DNA of 64,000 nt from Bradyrhizobium tropiciagri. Lineage in GTDB: Bacteria > Pseudomonadota > Alphaproteobacteria > Rhizobiales > Xanthobacteraceae. The notes beneath the pieces are model-generated. The model was not told the DNA's origin. It was given only the letters and a program-made list of their open reading frames with translations, and ran no database searches. How positions within the stretch are numbered: the first letter of the stretch is position 1; the number at the start of each line of letters is the position of its first letter. Made by a program: the position numbers and the translations under genes. Shown here one piece after another: positions 42,718-52,233 of this stretch. The stretch lies in contig NZ_JAFCKH010000009.1 of NCBI RefSeq assembly GCF_018130505.1, positions 310,001 through 374,000 on the forward strand. Reading direction: 5' to 3'.

Positions 42718-43920
42718 TCAGATGATGAAATCGGTCTGATGCAAGTTCGCCGCGTGCACCCCATCCAGCGTGATGGTGTCGTTGGCCGACAGATGAACCA
42801 CGGCATCGCCGGCGGCATTGTCGCTGATCAGGCTCGACAGCGCCGTCCAGTCCGCGAAGCCATAGTCGTGCACGTTGATCATGTCGTGCTCGGTCGCGGT
42901 GCTGCCGACAGCCTTGTTGCCCTGATCGAAGTCGGTGATCAGGTCGTTGCCGGAGCCGGTGTTGAACACGAACGTATCGCTGTTGGCCCCGCCATTGAGC
43001 TGGTCATTGCCGGCGCCGCCGTTGAGGATGTCCTTGCCGCCGGTGATCGAGCCCGGCGTCGCCGGGTTGTAGCTCGCCGCATCGCCAAACAGGCGGTCGG
43101 TTGCCGCGCCGCCGGTGAGGATGTCGTTGCCGCCATGGGCATTGCCGGACATGGTCGGCGCATCACCGTACAGCACGTCCGTCGCATCGTCGGTGTAGTC
43201 GGTGCTGATCTTGACGCTGAGAACGTCATCGCCGCCCTTGGCATTGTCGGTCAGGGACGTCGAGGAATCTCCCGACATCGAGGCGCCGGAGAAGACGTTC
43301 TCGCCGCTCATGGTCAGGGCGAGGTGGTCATCGCCGCCATGCGCATCGCCGCCGATCGAACCGATGGCGTCGCCACTCGCTGTCGCCGAGCCCTCCCGGG
43401 TGTTCAGGCTGATGTCGAGCGTGTCATTGCCGCCGTGCGCGGTGCCGCTCATGGCACCACCGGCATCGCCGGCGTACAGATTGTCGTAGCCTCGCCAGCC
43501 CACCGCGCCGGTGATGGTGTCACTGCCGCCGTGCGAATCGCCGGACATGTCGCCGGCGACGTCGCCGAACGCATGCACGGTGGTGTACATCGAGTGGTCC
43601 TCGGTATGGATCGTGTCGTTGCCGCCCCTGGCGCTGTCGGTCATCGCCTGGGCATCACCGACCACGACGGCGTTGTTCCAGCCGTAGTTGAAGTTGACCG
43701 TGAGCGTATCGTTGCCGCCGTGGGACTGGCCGTGCAGCGTCGTGTTGTCGTCGCCGAAGATCGTGACTCCTGCCTCGGGCTGGCGAAGGGTTGCAGTCAC
43801 GGTGTCGTTGCCGCCCCAGGCGTCGGTGGTGGTCGGAAAGTTCGGATCTCCGTAGAGGGTTTCGATTTGACCAAACTGATCGAGCAGGACGTCGATGGTG
43901 TCATTCGGCAGATGTTGCAT
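42718..43920 (-). CDS. long-period RTX-like calcium-binding protein, copy 2
   Basis: 400 residues without an N-terminal signal. The main body repeats about every 32-34 residues: a GGNDT/GGDD element, a variable stretch, then GDA...M and AHGGNDT. Near the C-terminus canonical 9-residue RTX repeats appear (GGAGNDQLNGGANSD), followed by a conserved tail ending HQTDFII. RTX proteins bind calcium in glycine-rich loops and leave by type I secretion using C-terminal signals. No type I secretion genes are in the window. Its paralogue lies immediately upstream. Confidence 0.83.
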   Translation of the reverse strand: MQHLPNDTIDVLLDQFGQIETLYGDPNFPTTTDAWGGNDTVTATLRQPEAGVTIFGDDNTTLHGQSHGGNDTLTVNFNYGWNNAVVVGDAQAMTDSARGGNDTIHTEDHSMYTTVHAFGDVAGDMSGDSHGGSDTITGAVGWRGYDNLYAGDAGGAMSGTAHGGNDTLDISLNTREGSATASGDAIGSIGGDAHGGDDHLALTMSGENVFSGASMSGDSSTSLTDNAKGGDDVLSVKISTDYTDDATDVLYGDAPTMSGNAHGGNDILTGGAATDRLFGDAASYNPATPGSITGGKDILNGGAGNDQLNGGANSDTFVFNTGSGNDLITDFDQGNKAVGSTATEHDMINVHDYGFADWTALSSLISDNAAGDAVVHLSANDTITLDGVHAANLHQTDFII

Positions 43921-44167
43921 AGCGTAACTCCCAGTTCATTGTCGGATGCGGGCCTGACGCCGGCAAATTGTTGCGCGACGCGTTGTGACCACGCTTCACG
44001 GAGACGAATCTAGTTTGCGTCGATGGCAGAGGTTTGCTGGAATTCGGGACAGAGTTTGATCGCGATGTGATTGGCAGCAGCGCGGCGGAACTCGTCGTCG
44101 CGCGGCGGCAACCGCGATGTCGCCCCGCGAGTTGTGGGCGCGACATCGCCGCCTCCGAGCGACTTTC

Positions 44168-45370
44168 CTAGATGATGAAGTCGGTTTGATGCAGGTTGGC
44201 CGCGTGAACTCCGTCCAGCGTGATGGAGTCGTTCGCGGAGAGATGGATCACGGCATCGCCGGCGCTATTGTCGCTGATCAGCTTCGACAGCGCCGTCCAG
44301 TCCGCAAAGCCGTAGTTCTGCACGTCGATCAGGTCGTGTTCCATCGCGGTGCTGCCGACGGCCTTGTTGCCCTGGTCGAAGTCGTTGATCGTGTCGTTGC
44401 CGGAACCGGCGTCGAAGACGAAGAAGTCGCTGTTTCCTCCGCCCCACATCTGGTCGTTGCCGGCGCCGCCGTCCAGCGTATCGATACCGCCGGTGATCGA
44501 GCCGGCCGACGCCGGCTTATAGGTCCACGCATCGCCATACATGAAGTCCCGACCCGCGCCGCCGGTCAGGATATCGTTGCCGCCATGGGAGTTGCCTTCC
44601 ATGATCGGCGCATCGCCGTACATCTGCGAGATCGAGTCCGTGCCCTGGCCGTCGATCTTGACGGTCAGCACATCATCGCCGCCTTGGGTGAGATCCATCA
44701 GGGACGTCGACGAATCGCCCGACAGCCTTGCGCCGGATACGGGGCCGCTGCCGTCCAGGGTGACAGTCAGATTGTCGTCGCCGCCTTGCGCAATGCCCCT
44801 GAGGGAACCGATGGCATCACCGCTGACGGTTGCCGCGCCGTCCGTCGTGAGCACGCTGACATCGAGCGTGTCGTTGCCGCCATGCGAGGTGTCGATCATG
44901 GAACCGCCGGCATCGCCCGCGAACAAATTGGCGCCGCCGCGCCATCCGATCGAGCCCGTGATGTCGTCATTGCCGCCGTGCGCATTGCCCGACATGTCGG
45001 CCGCGACATCGCCGAAGGCCGATACCGTGGTGTAGACGGTGCCGTGGGCGTCTGCGACGATGGTATCGTTGCCGCCCTTGGCATCGTCGATCATCGATTG
45101 CGTATCGCCGACCACGACGGCATTGTTCCAGCCGCCACCGATGTCGGCGTACAGGGAGTCGTTCCCGCCCTGGGAGTGACCAAGCAGCATCGTGTGATCA
45201 TCGCCGAAGATCGTCAATCGGGTGTTGAGCGCGGTGACCGTGGCCGTCACGGTGTCGTTGCCGCCTGCGGTATCAGTGGATGCCGGAAAACCGGGATCTC
45301 CGTACACGGTCTCGATTTGGCCAAATTGGTCAAGCGTGAGGTCGTAGCTGTCGTTCGGCAGATGCTGCAT
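44168..45370 (-). CDS. long-period RTX-like calcium-binding protein, copy 1
   Basis: Exactly 400 residues, like its neighbour. The N-terminus (MQHLPNDSYDLTLDQFGQIE), the repeat register and the C-terminal ~90 residues are almost the same, while the middle repeats differ. The upstream leader is also shared: both genes are preceded by similar sequence starting CGTAACTCCC, so the duplication covered gene plus promoter region with a period of exactly 1450 bp. It is likely a secreted calcium-binding surface or biofilm protein. Confidence 0.83.
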   Translation of the reverse strand: MQHLPNDSYDLTLDQFGQIETVYGDPGFPASTDTAGGNDTVTATVTALNTRLTIFGDDHTMLLGHSQGGNDSLYADIGGGWNNAVVVGDTQSMIDDAKGGNDTIVADAHGTVYTTVSAFGDVAADMSGNAHGGNDDITGSIGWRGGANLFAGDAGGSMIDTSHGGNDTLDVSVLTTDGAATVSGDAIGSLRGIAQGGDDNLTVTLDGSGPVSGARLSGDSSTSLMDLTQGGDDVLTVKIDGQGTDSISQMYGDAPIMEGNSHGGNDILTGGAGRDFMYGDAWTYKPASAGSITGGIDTLDGGAGNDQMWGGGNSDFFVFDAGSGNDTINDFDQGNKAVGSTAMEHDLIDVQNYGFADWTALSKLISDNSAGDAVIHLSANDSITLDGVHAANLHQTDFII

Positions 45371-45625
45371 GACGTAACTCCCGGTTCATTGTCGGAAGCG
45401 CGCCTGACGCCTGCACAATCTTCGCGAGACGTTCGATCGACACGCTTCACCGGGAGTGAATCTACTTTGGGTAGATGGCAGGGATTTGCAGGAAATCGGG
45501 AGAGAGTTTGACCGCGTGCAGGGAACCGCTGCGCGGCGATGAAATCGCCGCGCACGATGATGCAGATTGAGACAATCGGTGAAAGCTTGATGACGTGGTT
45601 GCAGGAACCTGCGCGTGCACGCGTG

Positions 45626-46774
45626 CTACTTCACCAAGCGGAATTTACCTCCCTCCACCTTGATCAGGAACGCGGAGCGCTCGTCATATCCGTTGTGGTC
45701 GGTCGGGCTCATCGTCGACAGGCCGTTGTTGAGATAGACGTCCTTGCCGCGTTCCAGTTCGTCGCGCAGCGCGGCGCGGAATTCCGGTGTGCCGGGCTTG
45801 GCCGCTTTCAGCGCGTTCGGAACCGCGCGCTTGAACAGCGTCACGGCATCCCACAGATGCGCGGCGAAGATGTTCGGCTTCGAACCGTTGACCTTCTCAT
45901 AGGCCGAGACCAGTTCGTCGCGCGCCTGCCGGAACGGATCGTTCGCCGGCAGATCGTCGGCGATGGTAAATGCCTCGCCGGTGAACACCGCGCCCTCGAC
46001 ATTCTTGCCGCCGAGCTTGATGAATTCCTCCGACGCGACGCCGTGGGTCTGGAAGATCTTGCCCTGATAGCCGCGCCCGCGCAGCGCCTCCTGCGGCAGC
46101 ACCGCGGGCGTGCCGGCCGAGGCGATGAACACCGCCTCCGGATTGGTCGCGATCACCTTCAGCGCCTGGCCCATCGCGCTGGTGTCGGCGCGTGCGTAGA
46201 CCTCGTGTGTCGTTACGGTGATGCCGAGGCCGGGCGCGATCTTGGAGACTTCCTTGTAGTAGCCCTCGCCATAGCCGTCCGAGACGCCGATATAGCCCAG
46301 CGTCTTGATCCCGGACTTTGCGATGTATTTCAGGATCGCCGACGCCATCAGATCGTCATTGGGCACCACCTTGAACGCCCAGCGCCGCTTGTCGTCCATC
46401 GGCTGCACGATCGCGGTCGCCGCCGCCAGCGAGATGATCGGCGTCTTGGATTCGAAGGCGACGTCGAGCATCGGCATCGTCACCGGCGTCAGCGAGGAGC
46501 CGATCAGGATGTCGACGCCGTCCTGGATCACGAGGCGGCGGGCGTTCTGGGTGCCCTTGGTCGGGTCGGACTCGTCGTCGAGCGCGATGTAGGTGACCTT
46601 CTCGCCGCCGATCTCCTTCGGCAGCGCCGCGATCGCCCGCATCTGCGGCTGGCCGAGCGCCGAACCCGGGCCAGATCCCGACACCACGACGCCGACCTTG
46701 ATGTCGGCCCGTGCCGGTGAGGCGATCAGGGCCACGCCCGCGAATATCCAAAGTCCGGCCATCGCCAGCTTCAT
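45626..46774 (-). CDS. branched-chain amino acid-type ABC transporter binding protein
   Basis: 382 residues. A signal peptide (MKLAMAGLWIFAGVALIASPARA) is followed by IKVGVVVSGSGPGSALGQPQ, the typical start of the LivJ-like periplasmic binding fold. The body shows two lobes (LIGSSLTPVTMPMLDVAF; KTLGYIGVSDGYGEGYY). The family binds branched amino acids, amides or aromatic acids; the ligand is not predictable. No transporter genes are adjacent. The start at 46774 follows a GGGAGGA ribosome-binding site; the frame is open to 46888. Confidence 0.87.
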   Translation of the reverse strand: MKLAMAGLWIFAGVALIASPARADIKVGVVVSGSGPGSALGQPQMRAIAALPKEIGGEKVTYIALDDESDPTKGTQNARRLVIQDGVDILIGSSLTPVTMPMLDVAFESKTPIISLAAATAIVQPMDDKRRWAFKVVPNDDLMASAILKYIAKSGIKTLGYIGVSDGYGEGYYKEVSKIAPGLGITVTTHEVYARADTSAMGQALKVIATNPEAVFIASAGTPAVLPQEALRGRGYQGKIFQTHGVASEEFIKLGGKNVEGAVFTGEAFTIADDLPANDPFRQARDELVSAYEKVNGSKPNIFAAHLWDAVTLFKRAVPNALKAAKPGTPEFRAALRDELERGKDVYLNNGLSTMSPTDHNGYDERSAFLIKVEGGKFRLVK

Positions 46775-47065
46775 TGCAGATCCTCCCGAAAACTCTTGTT
46801 TGCCGTGCGGCCGATGATAGCCGACGGCTGGTCGATCCCGCATCATATTGATTGCGCTGGTGGCGTCTGTCCCACGGATTGGGGACATCAGGTGCAGCGG
46901 CGGTGCCCGCGGCCCAATCTCCCGCGCGCTGATGCCCGCCCTGCCCCGCGCGGTGGGCCATCGCGACCCATCGATAGCCCAAACAGATATTTACACGCAC
47001 GGCGCGCGTGCTACCATACGCTGTATTCTGGAAATATTTCTAACTGTAGATTTTGGGGGCAAACA

Positions 47066-48091
47066 ATGTTTCGCGCGCTGTGGGCAGCGCCAATCGCGCT
47101 ATTGGTCACGACGACCGGCTGCGCAATCCATCCGCTGCCCGAGGATGTCACGGGGGTCTCGACCTACAACATCGTCCGGCAAATCCGCTGCGAGGCAAGA
47201 CAGGCGGTGTTCGACTATGCCATCAACTGGCTGACGGGTCCGAAGAACCTCGATCCGCAGGCCAGGGAAATCGGCAACCAGTTCAGGGAAGGCCTGCGGC
47301 CGGTGCACCAGCTCAGCTACAAGCTGTTCACGGGCGAGGTGCGCCGCTACGTCCAGCTGTTCGCGGCAACCGGCATTGCCTACAATTTCCAGCTCCAGGC
47401 GCTGGAGACCAACAACGTCGATCCCACCACCAATCTCCTTACTTTCAGCGGCAAGAACACGTTCTCTTCGCCGGTGAACGGACAGGCGGACCGCACGCGT
47501 CAGAACCTGCGGACCTTTACCGTCACCGACACGTTCGAGTTCCTGATCAACAACATCCCCGACGATCCCGCCAACAACAACGATTATTGCAGCGGCTATA
47601 TCAAGGGCGAGAATTACATCTATCCGGTCGCTGGCAAGGTCGGCATCGACCGCATGATCGGCGACTTCGTCAACCTGACGCTGTTCGGCGGGTTGGGACC
47701 GCCGCCGACCAGCCCGAGCAATCCGAACACCGCGGCCTCGAAGGGGCCGCCGACGATGGTCGATCAGCTCCAGTTCGTCACGACGGTCAGCCTGGGGGCG
47801 ACCCCGAAGGTCACCTTCGCGCCGGTCAGGACCTTTGTGGATGCCTCGATCGGTCTCAAGGCGGCGCGCACCGACACCCACACGGTCACGATCGGTCTCG
47901 CGCTGCAGGACAAGGCGAGCCTCGCCCAGGTGGCCGGGCTACGATCCGAGATCTTTGCTCCCGGGCCGCTCGGGCCGCTGCTGTTCCCGCCGAAGTCGAC
48001 CAGTTCCGCCGAGACCGCCGCGGCGATCGCGGTCAATCAGGTGCTCACGCAACAGGTGTTCAAGCCGGTCATCAACATCAACACCAACTGA
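47066..48091 (+). CDS. lipoprotein of unknown function
   Basis: 341 residues. The N-terminus MFRALWAAPIALLVTTTGC ends in a lipobox-like TTGC, with Cys19 the likely lipid anchor. The mature part has no motif I recognise. It contains VSLGATPKVTFAPVRTF and a Ser/Ala-rich C-terminal region ending in ININTN. A GGGGGC ribosome-binding site precedes the ATG at 47066. A lysine-rich protein gene starts 14 bases after the stop, so the two form an operon. Confidence 0.78.
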   Translation: MFRALWAAPIALLVTTTGCAIHPLPEDVTGVSTYNIVRQIRCEARQAVFDYAINWLTGPKNLDPQAREIGNQFREGLRPVHQLSYKLFTGEVRRYVQLFAATGIAYNFQLQALETNNVDPTTNLLTFSGKNTFSSPVNGQADRTRQNLRTFTVTDTFEFLINNIPDDPANNNDYCSGYIKGENYIYPVAGKVGIDRMIGDFVNLTLFGGLGPPPTSPSNPNTAASKGPPTMVDQLQFVTTVSLGATPKVTFAPVRTFVDASIGLKAARTDTHTVTIGLALQDKASLAQVAGLRSEIFAPGPLGPLLFPPKSTSSAETAAAIAVNQVLTQQVFKPVININTN

Positions 48092-48105
48092 GCCGGGAGG
48101 TTCGC

Positions 48106-48435
48106 ATGGCAAAGAAATCGAAGAAGGCAGCAAAGAAGAAGGCGAAGAAGGTCGTCAAGGCAAAGGCGATGAAGGCGCTGACGCCGGTCTACATGAAAGC
48201 CACCGCGCGGCCGACGGCGATCGGCGCGCACGACGTGGCCGACCTGCTGGCGACAATCGAAAGCCAGGGGCTCGGCGCCAAGTTCAGGCGTGCAGCCAAA
48301 GCCGGCGGCCACACGGTGACGGTCGCTCCGAAGACGGTGAACTTCGTCAAGGATTTCCTCGCGAAGAACATGATGCACAGCCACAGCGTCGCGAAGAAGG
48401 CGATCAATTCGGCCGGGACCTTCGACTGCAGCTGA
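48106..48435 (+). CDS. small lysine-rich protein with histone-H1-like N-terminus
   Basis: 109 residues. The first ~25 are almost all Lys, Ala and Val (AKKSKKAAKKKAKKVVKAKA), like the tails of bacterial H1-like and Ku-associated DNA-binding proteins. The rest is a compact helical domain (HDVADLLATIESQGLGAKF) with a central HTVTV strand. It should be cytoplasmic and could bind DNA or RNA; that is inference from charge. A GGGAGG ribosome-binding site lies 5 bases before ATG 48106. It sits in one operon with the lipoprotein. Confidence 0.72.
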   Translation: MAKKSKKAAKKKAKKVVKAKAMKALTPVYMKATARPTAIGAHDVADLLATIESQGLGAKFRRAAKAGGHTVTVAPKTVNFVKDFLAKNMMHSHSVAKKAINSAGTFDCS

Positions 48436-48571
48436 TGACGGCCCGCTCGCGGTCCGCAACCATGGTCAAGACGGCACACCGCATTGCGGTCGTTGCGGTG
48501 TCGTGGCACGATGCTTTCGTCAACGTCGAGCTGCGTAGGCCACGTCTGTCGTTTCCCGAGCGGAGCAGACC

Positions 48572-49564
48572 ATGAGCAAACCGACCGAGCGGACCATCAA
48601 GACCAACGGCATCACCCTCAACGTCGCCGAGCAGGGCGAGGGCCCACTGGTTCTGCTCTGCCACGGTTTTCCGGAAAGCTGGTACTCCTGGCGTCACCAG
48701 CTCGCGGCGCTGGCCGCCGCCGGTTTCCATGCCGTGGCCCCCGACATGCGCGGCTACGGCAAGAGCGACCGGCCGGAGGCGATCGATCAATACACGGTGC
48801 TCCATTTGATCGGCGATCTCGTCGGGGTCGTGAACGCCTTCGAGGCGGCGAGCGCGGTCGTGGTCGGCCACGATTGGGGCGCGGCCATCGCCTGGCACGC
48901 GGCGCGCTTGCGCCCGGATCGTTTTCGCGCCGTTGCCTGCCTCAGCGTTCCCTACCGGCCGCGCGGTCCGGTGCCTCCGACCACGCTGATGCCGCAAACG
49001 GCGGAGGCCCAGTTCTACCAGCTCTATTTTCAGCAGCCCGGCGTGGCCGAAGCCGAGTTCGAGAAGGACCCGCGCCTGACTTTGCGATCGATGTTGTTTG
49101 GCGGCTCCGGCGAAGGCGTCGTTGCGATCCGCGCGATGGCCGCAAGCAGCGGGCGACCGCCCGGCGTCGGCATGGTGCCGCGTGGCGGCGGCTGGCTGCC
49201 GCCCGTCGCTCCGCCATTGCCGTCATGGCTCAGCGACGCCGAGCTCGAGTTCTATGCCGGGGAATTTGCCCGCAGCGGCTTCCGCGGTCCGCTCAACTAT
49301 TATCGCAATGTCGATCGCAACTGGGAGCTGATGGCCGCCTTCGAGGGCGTGAAGGTCGAGGTGCCTGCGCTCTACGTCGCCGGCGACCACGACATGGTCG
49401 TGGCGTTTCCCGGCTCTGCCGAGCTGATCGCCAACATGAAGCAGGTCGTGCCGCAGCTGCGCGACATCAGGATGCTGCCCGGCTGCGGCCACTGGACCCA
49501 GCAGGAGCGTCCCGCGGAGGTGAACACCGCGCTGATCGAGTTTCTGCGCGGCCTGCCGAACTGA
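48572..49564 (+). CDS. epoxide hydrolase-type alpha/beta hydrolase
   Basis: 330 residues. It has the alpha/beta hydrolase oxyanion motif HGFPESW (31-37) and the nucleophile elbow GHDWGAA with Asp101, which marks epoxide hydrolases and dehalogenases rather than serine esterases. The catalytic His lies in GCGHWTQQERP. The cap segment YQLYFQQPG carries a tyrosine of the type that holds the epoxide oxygen. It probably opens an epoxide to a diol; the substrate is unknown. A usual-length, single gene. Confidence 0.88.
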   Translation: MSKPTERTIKTNGITLNVAEQGEGPLVLLCHGFPESWYSWRHQLAALAAAGFHAVAPDMRGYGKSDRPEAIDQYTVLHLIGDLVGVVNAFEAASAVVVGHDWGAAIAWHAARLRPDRFRAVACLSVPYRPRGPVPPTTLMPQTAEAQFYQLYFQQPGVAEAEFEKDPRLTLRSMLFGGSGEGVVAIRAMAASSGRPPGVGMVPRGGGWLPPVAPPLPSWLSDAELEFYAGEFARSGFRGPLNYYRNVDRNWELMAAFEGVKVEVPALYVAGDHDMVVAFPGSAELIANMKQVVPQLRDIRMLPGCGHWTQQERPAEVNTALIEFLRGLPN

Positions 49565-49608
49565 CGCACCGTGCTGCGCGCCGATCCGTCACGCGTTTGC
49601 CGGTCGCC

Positions 49609-49890
49609 TCACGAGGCGCACGGCTGTTCGAGCTGCCGGCATCGCCGGGCGTCTCTCAGAGTGAACAGCGCGAATGTCTCCCGCACGCGCGCCGCCGGAG
49701 TCGTATCGACAGGCGCCGCAGCAACGACATTCGTGGTGGGACGGAATTCGTCTGCGTCCGGCCAGCGACGCGCAACGACGGTCTCGACCGGACGCGCAAA
49801 CGGGCCGCCGTCACCGAAGCAGGCATCGTGCAGATAGAGACCGGCAAGGAATACGGCAACAACCGAAATAAAAATTCTGAAAACAGGCAT
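49609..49890 (-). CDS. small membrane-anchored protein, hypothetical
   Basis: 93 residues. One N-terminal hydrophobic segment (FRIFISVVAVFLAGLYL) is followed by a hydrophilic, Arg-rich tail containing ATPAARVRETFALF-like sequence. No known domain. The ribosome-binding site is weak and the opposite strand also has open frames, so the coding status is uncertain. Confidence 0.45.
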   Translation of the reverse strand: MPVFRIFISVVAVFLAGLYLHDACFGDGGPFARPVETVVARRWPDADEFRPTTNVVAAAPVDTTPAARVRETFALFTLRDARRCRQLEQPCAS

Positions 49891-50341
49891 TGTGCTTGCG
49901 CCTTCTTGATTGCGGCGACAATGCCCATGTCAGGGTGAACCCTGTGTTTAGCCGGCCGGGCGATCGGCCGACACGGTTTTCACTTCGTGAACGGGATGCG
50001 TAAACGGGCGGCTTACCAACACATTCAACGCCTCGGCAACCAGTCTTCCTCACCCGCTGGCAAGGAGTTTGCTGCATTCAGGAGTGAAGTCGGGAAAAGA
50101 AAAGGGACGCGTCATGCTGGTTGCTATTCGGATCATGATCCTGCTCGCGAGCGCATACGCCGGATCCGCGGTTGCGGAGATGCAGTTCGCGCCGTTGCCG
50201 GGTTCTGCTTTGTCCGCTCAGCAGTAAGCCTTCCCGCGAAGATCACGCTGCTTTGACCGGCAAGGTCACCGGACTCGTCAACCGGCCCACAGAGCTGGAG
50301 TAAGATGTCTTGGCGTGGCTACCGACGCTGGAGGACGCGTG
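49891..50341. other. intergenic region, one possible short gene
   Basis: 450 bases between small genes. Apart from the 37-codon frame at 50114 and a ribosome-binding site near 50330, I see no features. Confidence 0.35.
50114..50227 (+). CDS. possible 37-residue secreted peptide
   Basis: ATG 50114 to TAA 50227 encodes a peptide beginning MLVAIRIMILLASAYAGSA, a recognisable signal peptide with likely cleavage at VAE. The mature remainder is about 16 residues and ends in SALSAQQ. AAAGGGAC lies about 6-9 bases upstream. Short and unsupported by homology. Confidence 0.3.
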   Translation: MLVAIRIMILLASAYAGSAVAEMQFAPLPGSALSAQQ

Positions 50342-50753
50342 ATGAAACGAATGCTGGTCATCTTCAGCATACTGCTGGGGATCGCCGCCATCGTTGGGGT
50401 AGGTGCCCCCGTTTTGTTTCTCGCTTACGGCTTGACGCGCCCTGGACCCCTATCCGGCCTTCATGGAAAAGGCGATGTCGCCGAAAGGTCCTCGCACCTA
50501 TGAAGAGGCGCGTCAGACGTTCGCGCAATTCGTCACCGCAATGTTCCCCGTGGGCTCCGACGCGAAGGACGCGATTTCCCGAATGACCAATGCTGGCTTC
50601 AGGACCGAAGGCGCAACCGCACTGAACAAAGCTGAGCTGGTGTGGAGCCGCAACGCAGGTCCGTGCCTGGAGCGATACTTTGTCGTTGTCGGTCAGAGCG
50701 CCGACGGGAAGATCGCCGACATCGCCGGACAACTTTATCCGGCCTGTCTCTGA
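50342..50753 (+). pseudogene. small membrane protein gene split by a +1 frameshift
   Basis: The first part (from ATG 50342, with a GGAGG ribosome-binding site) encodes an N-terminal membrane helix, MKRMLVIFSILLGIAAIVG, and then runs on as non-conserved sequence to a stop near 50503. The second part, in another frame from about 50436 to 50753, encodes PYPAFMEKAM, then TYEEARQTFAQFVTAMF and a C-terminus ending QLYPACL. It has no ribosome-binding site of its own. Removing one C in the CCC run near 50440 would join them as LTRLDPYPAFMEK. This looks like a one-base insertion or a sequencing error. If intact, it is a ~136-residue anchored protein of unknown function. Confidence 0.55.
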
Positions 50754-50773
50754 TTCAATCTGATTCATACGTC

Positions 50774-51103
50774 TCAGAACGACGTGCCGTGCGCCTGCCT
50801 GCGCCGGCCAAGCCATTCCGAATTGTCCTGCGTGGCGATGCACCGGGTGCGGAATTCCGCTGGTGATGCGCCGTTCAGCCGGTCGAGGCTGGGGTCGAGC
50901 TCGTCGCAGCCCGCCTGCTCGATCCGAACGATATGCTGGGTCGCAACCCAGCTGGCGATCGGCACCGCAGCGCCGAAGGTGACGAGATAGACCACGGCCA
51001 GCGACGGCGAAGATCGCTCGATGCGAACGCCGGTCCAGTACACCAGCACTAGTCCGGCGACGAACAGCGCCAGCCAAACGATCATCCAGGCAACGAAAGT
51101 CAT
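50774..51103 (-). CDS. small integral membrane protein, hypothetical
   Basis: 109 residues with two membrane helices (MIVWLALFVAGLVLVYWTG; LAVVYLVTFGAAVPIASWV) and a hydrophilic C-terminal part containing two cysteines (AGCDELDPSL, TRCIATQ). Function unknown. It is convergent with the frameshifted gene. Confidence 0.65.
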   Translation of the reverse strand: MTFVAWMIVWLALFVAGLVLVYWTGVRIERSSPSLAVVYLVTFGAAVPIASWVATQHIVRIEQAGCDELDPSLDRLNGASPAEFRTRCIATQDNSEWLGRRRQAHGTSF

Positions 51104-51237
51104 GGCGGACTCTCGGCAAACTCTCGGTCGCTGTGTCGCGTCAGGCTACGCTCTTCGCGTGCCGGTGGCTATGCCTGTTAGGGTCAACACCGTTGTCCCG
51201 CCGCGCGGCGATCTGAGTTCGCCGGTCCGCTCGGCAG

Positions 51238-52233
51238 CTACACGTTCTTCGCCACCTTGCGCGTCCGCGCGGCACCGGCGCCGGCGACTGCCGGCTTGAC
51301 GTTCCAGACCGCGCGCACCGCGGCGAAGGCCTGCGCGATGGCCGGCTCGTGGCGGCGGGCGGCGAGGCAGGCGAGGCTGAGGTCGCAGGTGATCTTGACC
51401 CGGTCGGCGACCACGAAATGCCGCGGCCGCGCCAGCCGCGGCGCCAGCACGACGTCGCGCGCCAGGCTGAGGCAGATGCCGGATTCGACGAAGTCGATCA
51501 TCGCCTCCTCCTGGTCGGTGAAGGCGACGCGCTTCGGCAGGGCGCCGAGCGGACGGAAGATGTCGTCCAGCAGCCGCCGGTGGCCGGAATGCATCGGCGT
51601 CGCGAGCCAGGGCAGCTGCGCCAGCTCGCCCCAGTCCTTGCCCATCACCTTGTCGCTCCAGCCGATCGGCGCGATGACGCGGTAGTCGTAGCTGAGCAGC
51701 GGCGCCAGCACGAAGCGGCCGTCCTCGATACTGCGCTCGGCAAAGCTGTGATGGGCAAGCTGGTCCGCCGGCGTGGCATCGACATAATAGCCGACATCGA
51801 GCTCGCCGCGGCCGACCTGCGCCAGCACGTCGTCGCTGACGCCATGGCGCAGGAACACCTCGGTGCGCTGCGCCGAAGTGGCGAGGCTGCGCACGAACGG
51901 CCCGAGCCGGGTGAATTCGGGATCGAGGATGGTGCCGACGCGCAGCGTGCCGCGCTGCGCTTCCTTGAGCGAATCGGCCGTCGCCTTGAAGTCGGACGCC
52001 GCGGCCACCGCCTTGTGCGCCAGCGGCAGCAGCGCGGCGCCGGCCTCGGTCAGCGTGAAGCCCGAGGGCGTGCGGTTGAACAGTTGCAGCCCGGTGCTTT
52101 CCTCCAGCGCCTTCAATTGCAGGCTCACCGCCGGCTGCGTCAGCTTCAGCACCGATGCGGCACGCGACACGGTGCCCTCACGGGCGACCGTGATGAAGCA
52201 GCGCAGGGCCTGGGTACGGGGAAGCTCGCTCAT
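51238..52233 (-). CDS. LysR-family transcriptional regulator
   Basis: 331 residues. The HTH begins ALRCFITVAREGTVSRAAS and continues LTQPAVSLQLKALEE. The substrate-binding domain starts near GTLRVGTI. The C-terminal tail is rich in Arg/Ala (GAGAARTRKVAKNV). No divergent target gene is close, so the regulon is unknown. The upstream ~500 bases are otherwise empty. Confidence 0.88.
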   Translation of the reverse strand: MSELPRTQALRCFITVAREGTVSRAASVLKLTQPAVSLQLKALEESTGLQLFNRTPSGFTLTEAGAALLPLAHKAVAAASDFKATADSLKEAQRGTLRVGTILDPEFTRLGPFVRSLATSAQRTEVFLRHGVSDDVLAQVGRGELDVGYYVDATPADQLAHHSFAERSIEDGRFVLAPLLSYDYRVIAPIGWSDKVMGKDWGELAQLPWLATPMHSGHRRLLDDIFRPLGALPKRVAFTDQEEAMIDFVESGICLSLARDVVLAPRLARPRHFVVADRVKITCDLSLACLAARRHEPAIAQAFAAVRAVWNVKPAVAGAGAARTRKVAKNV

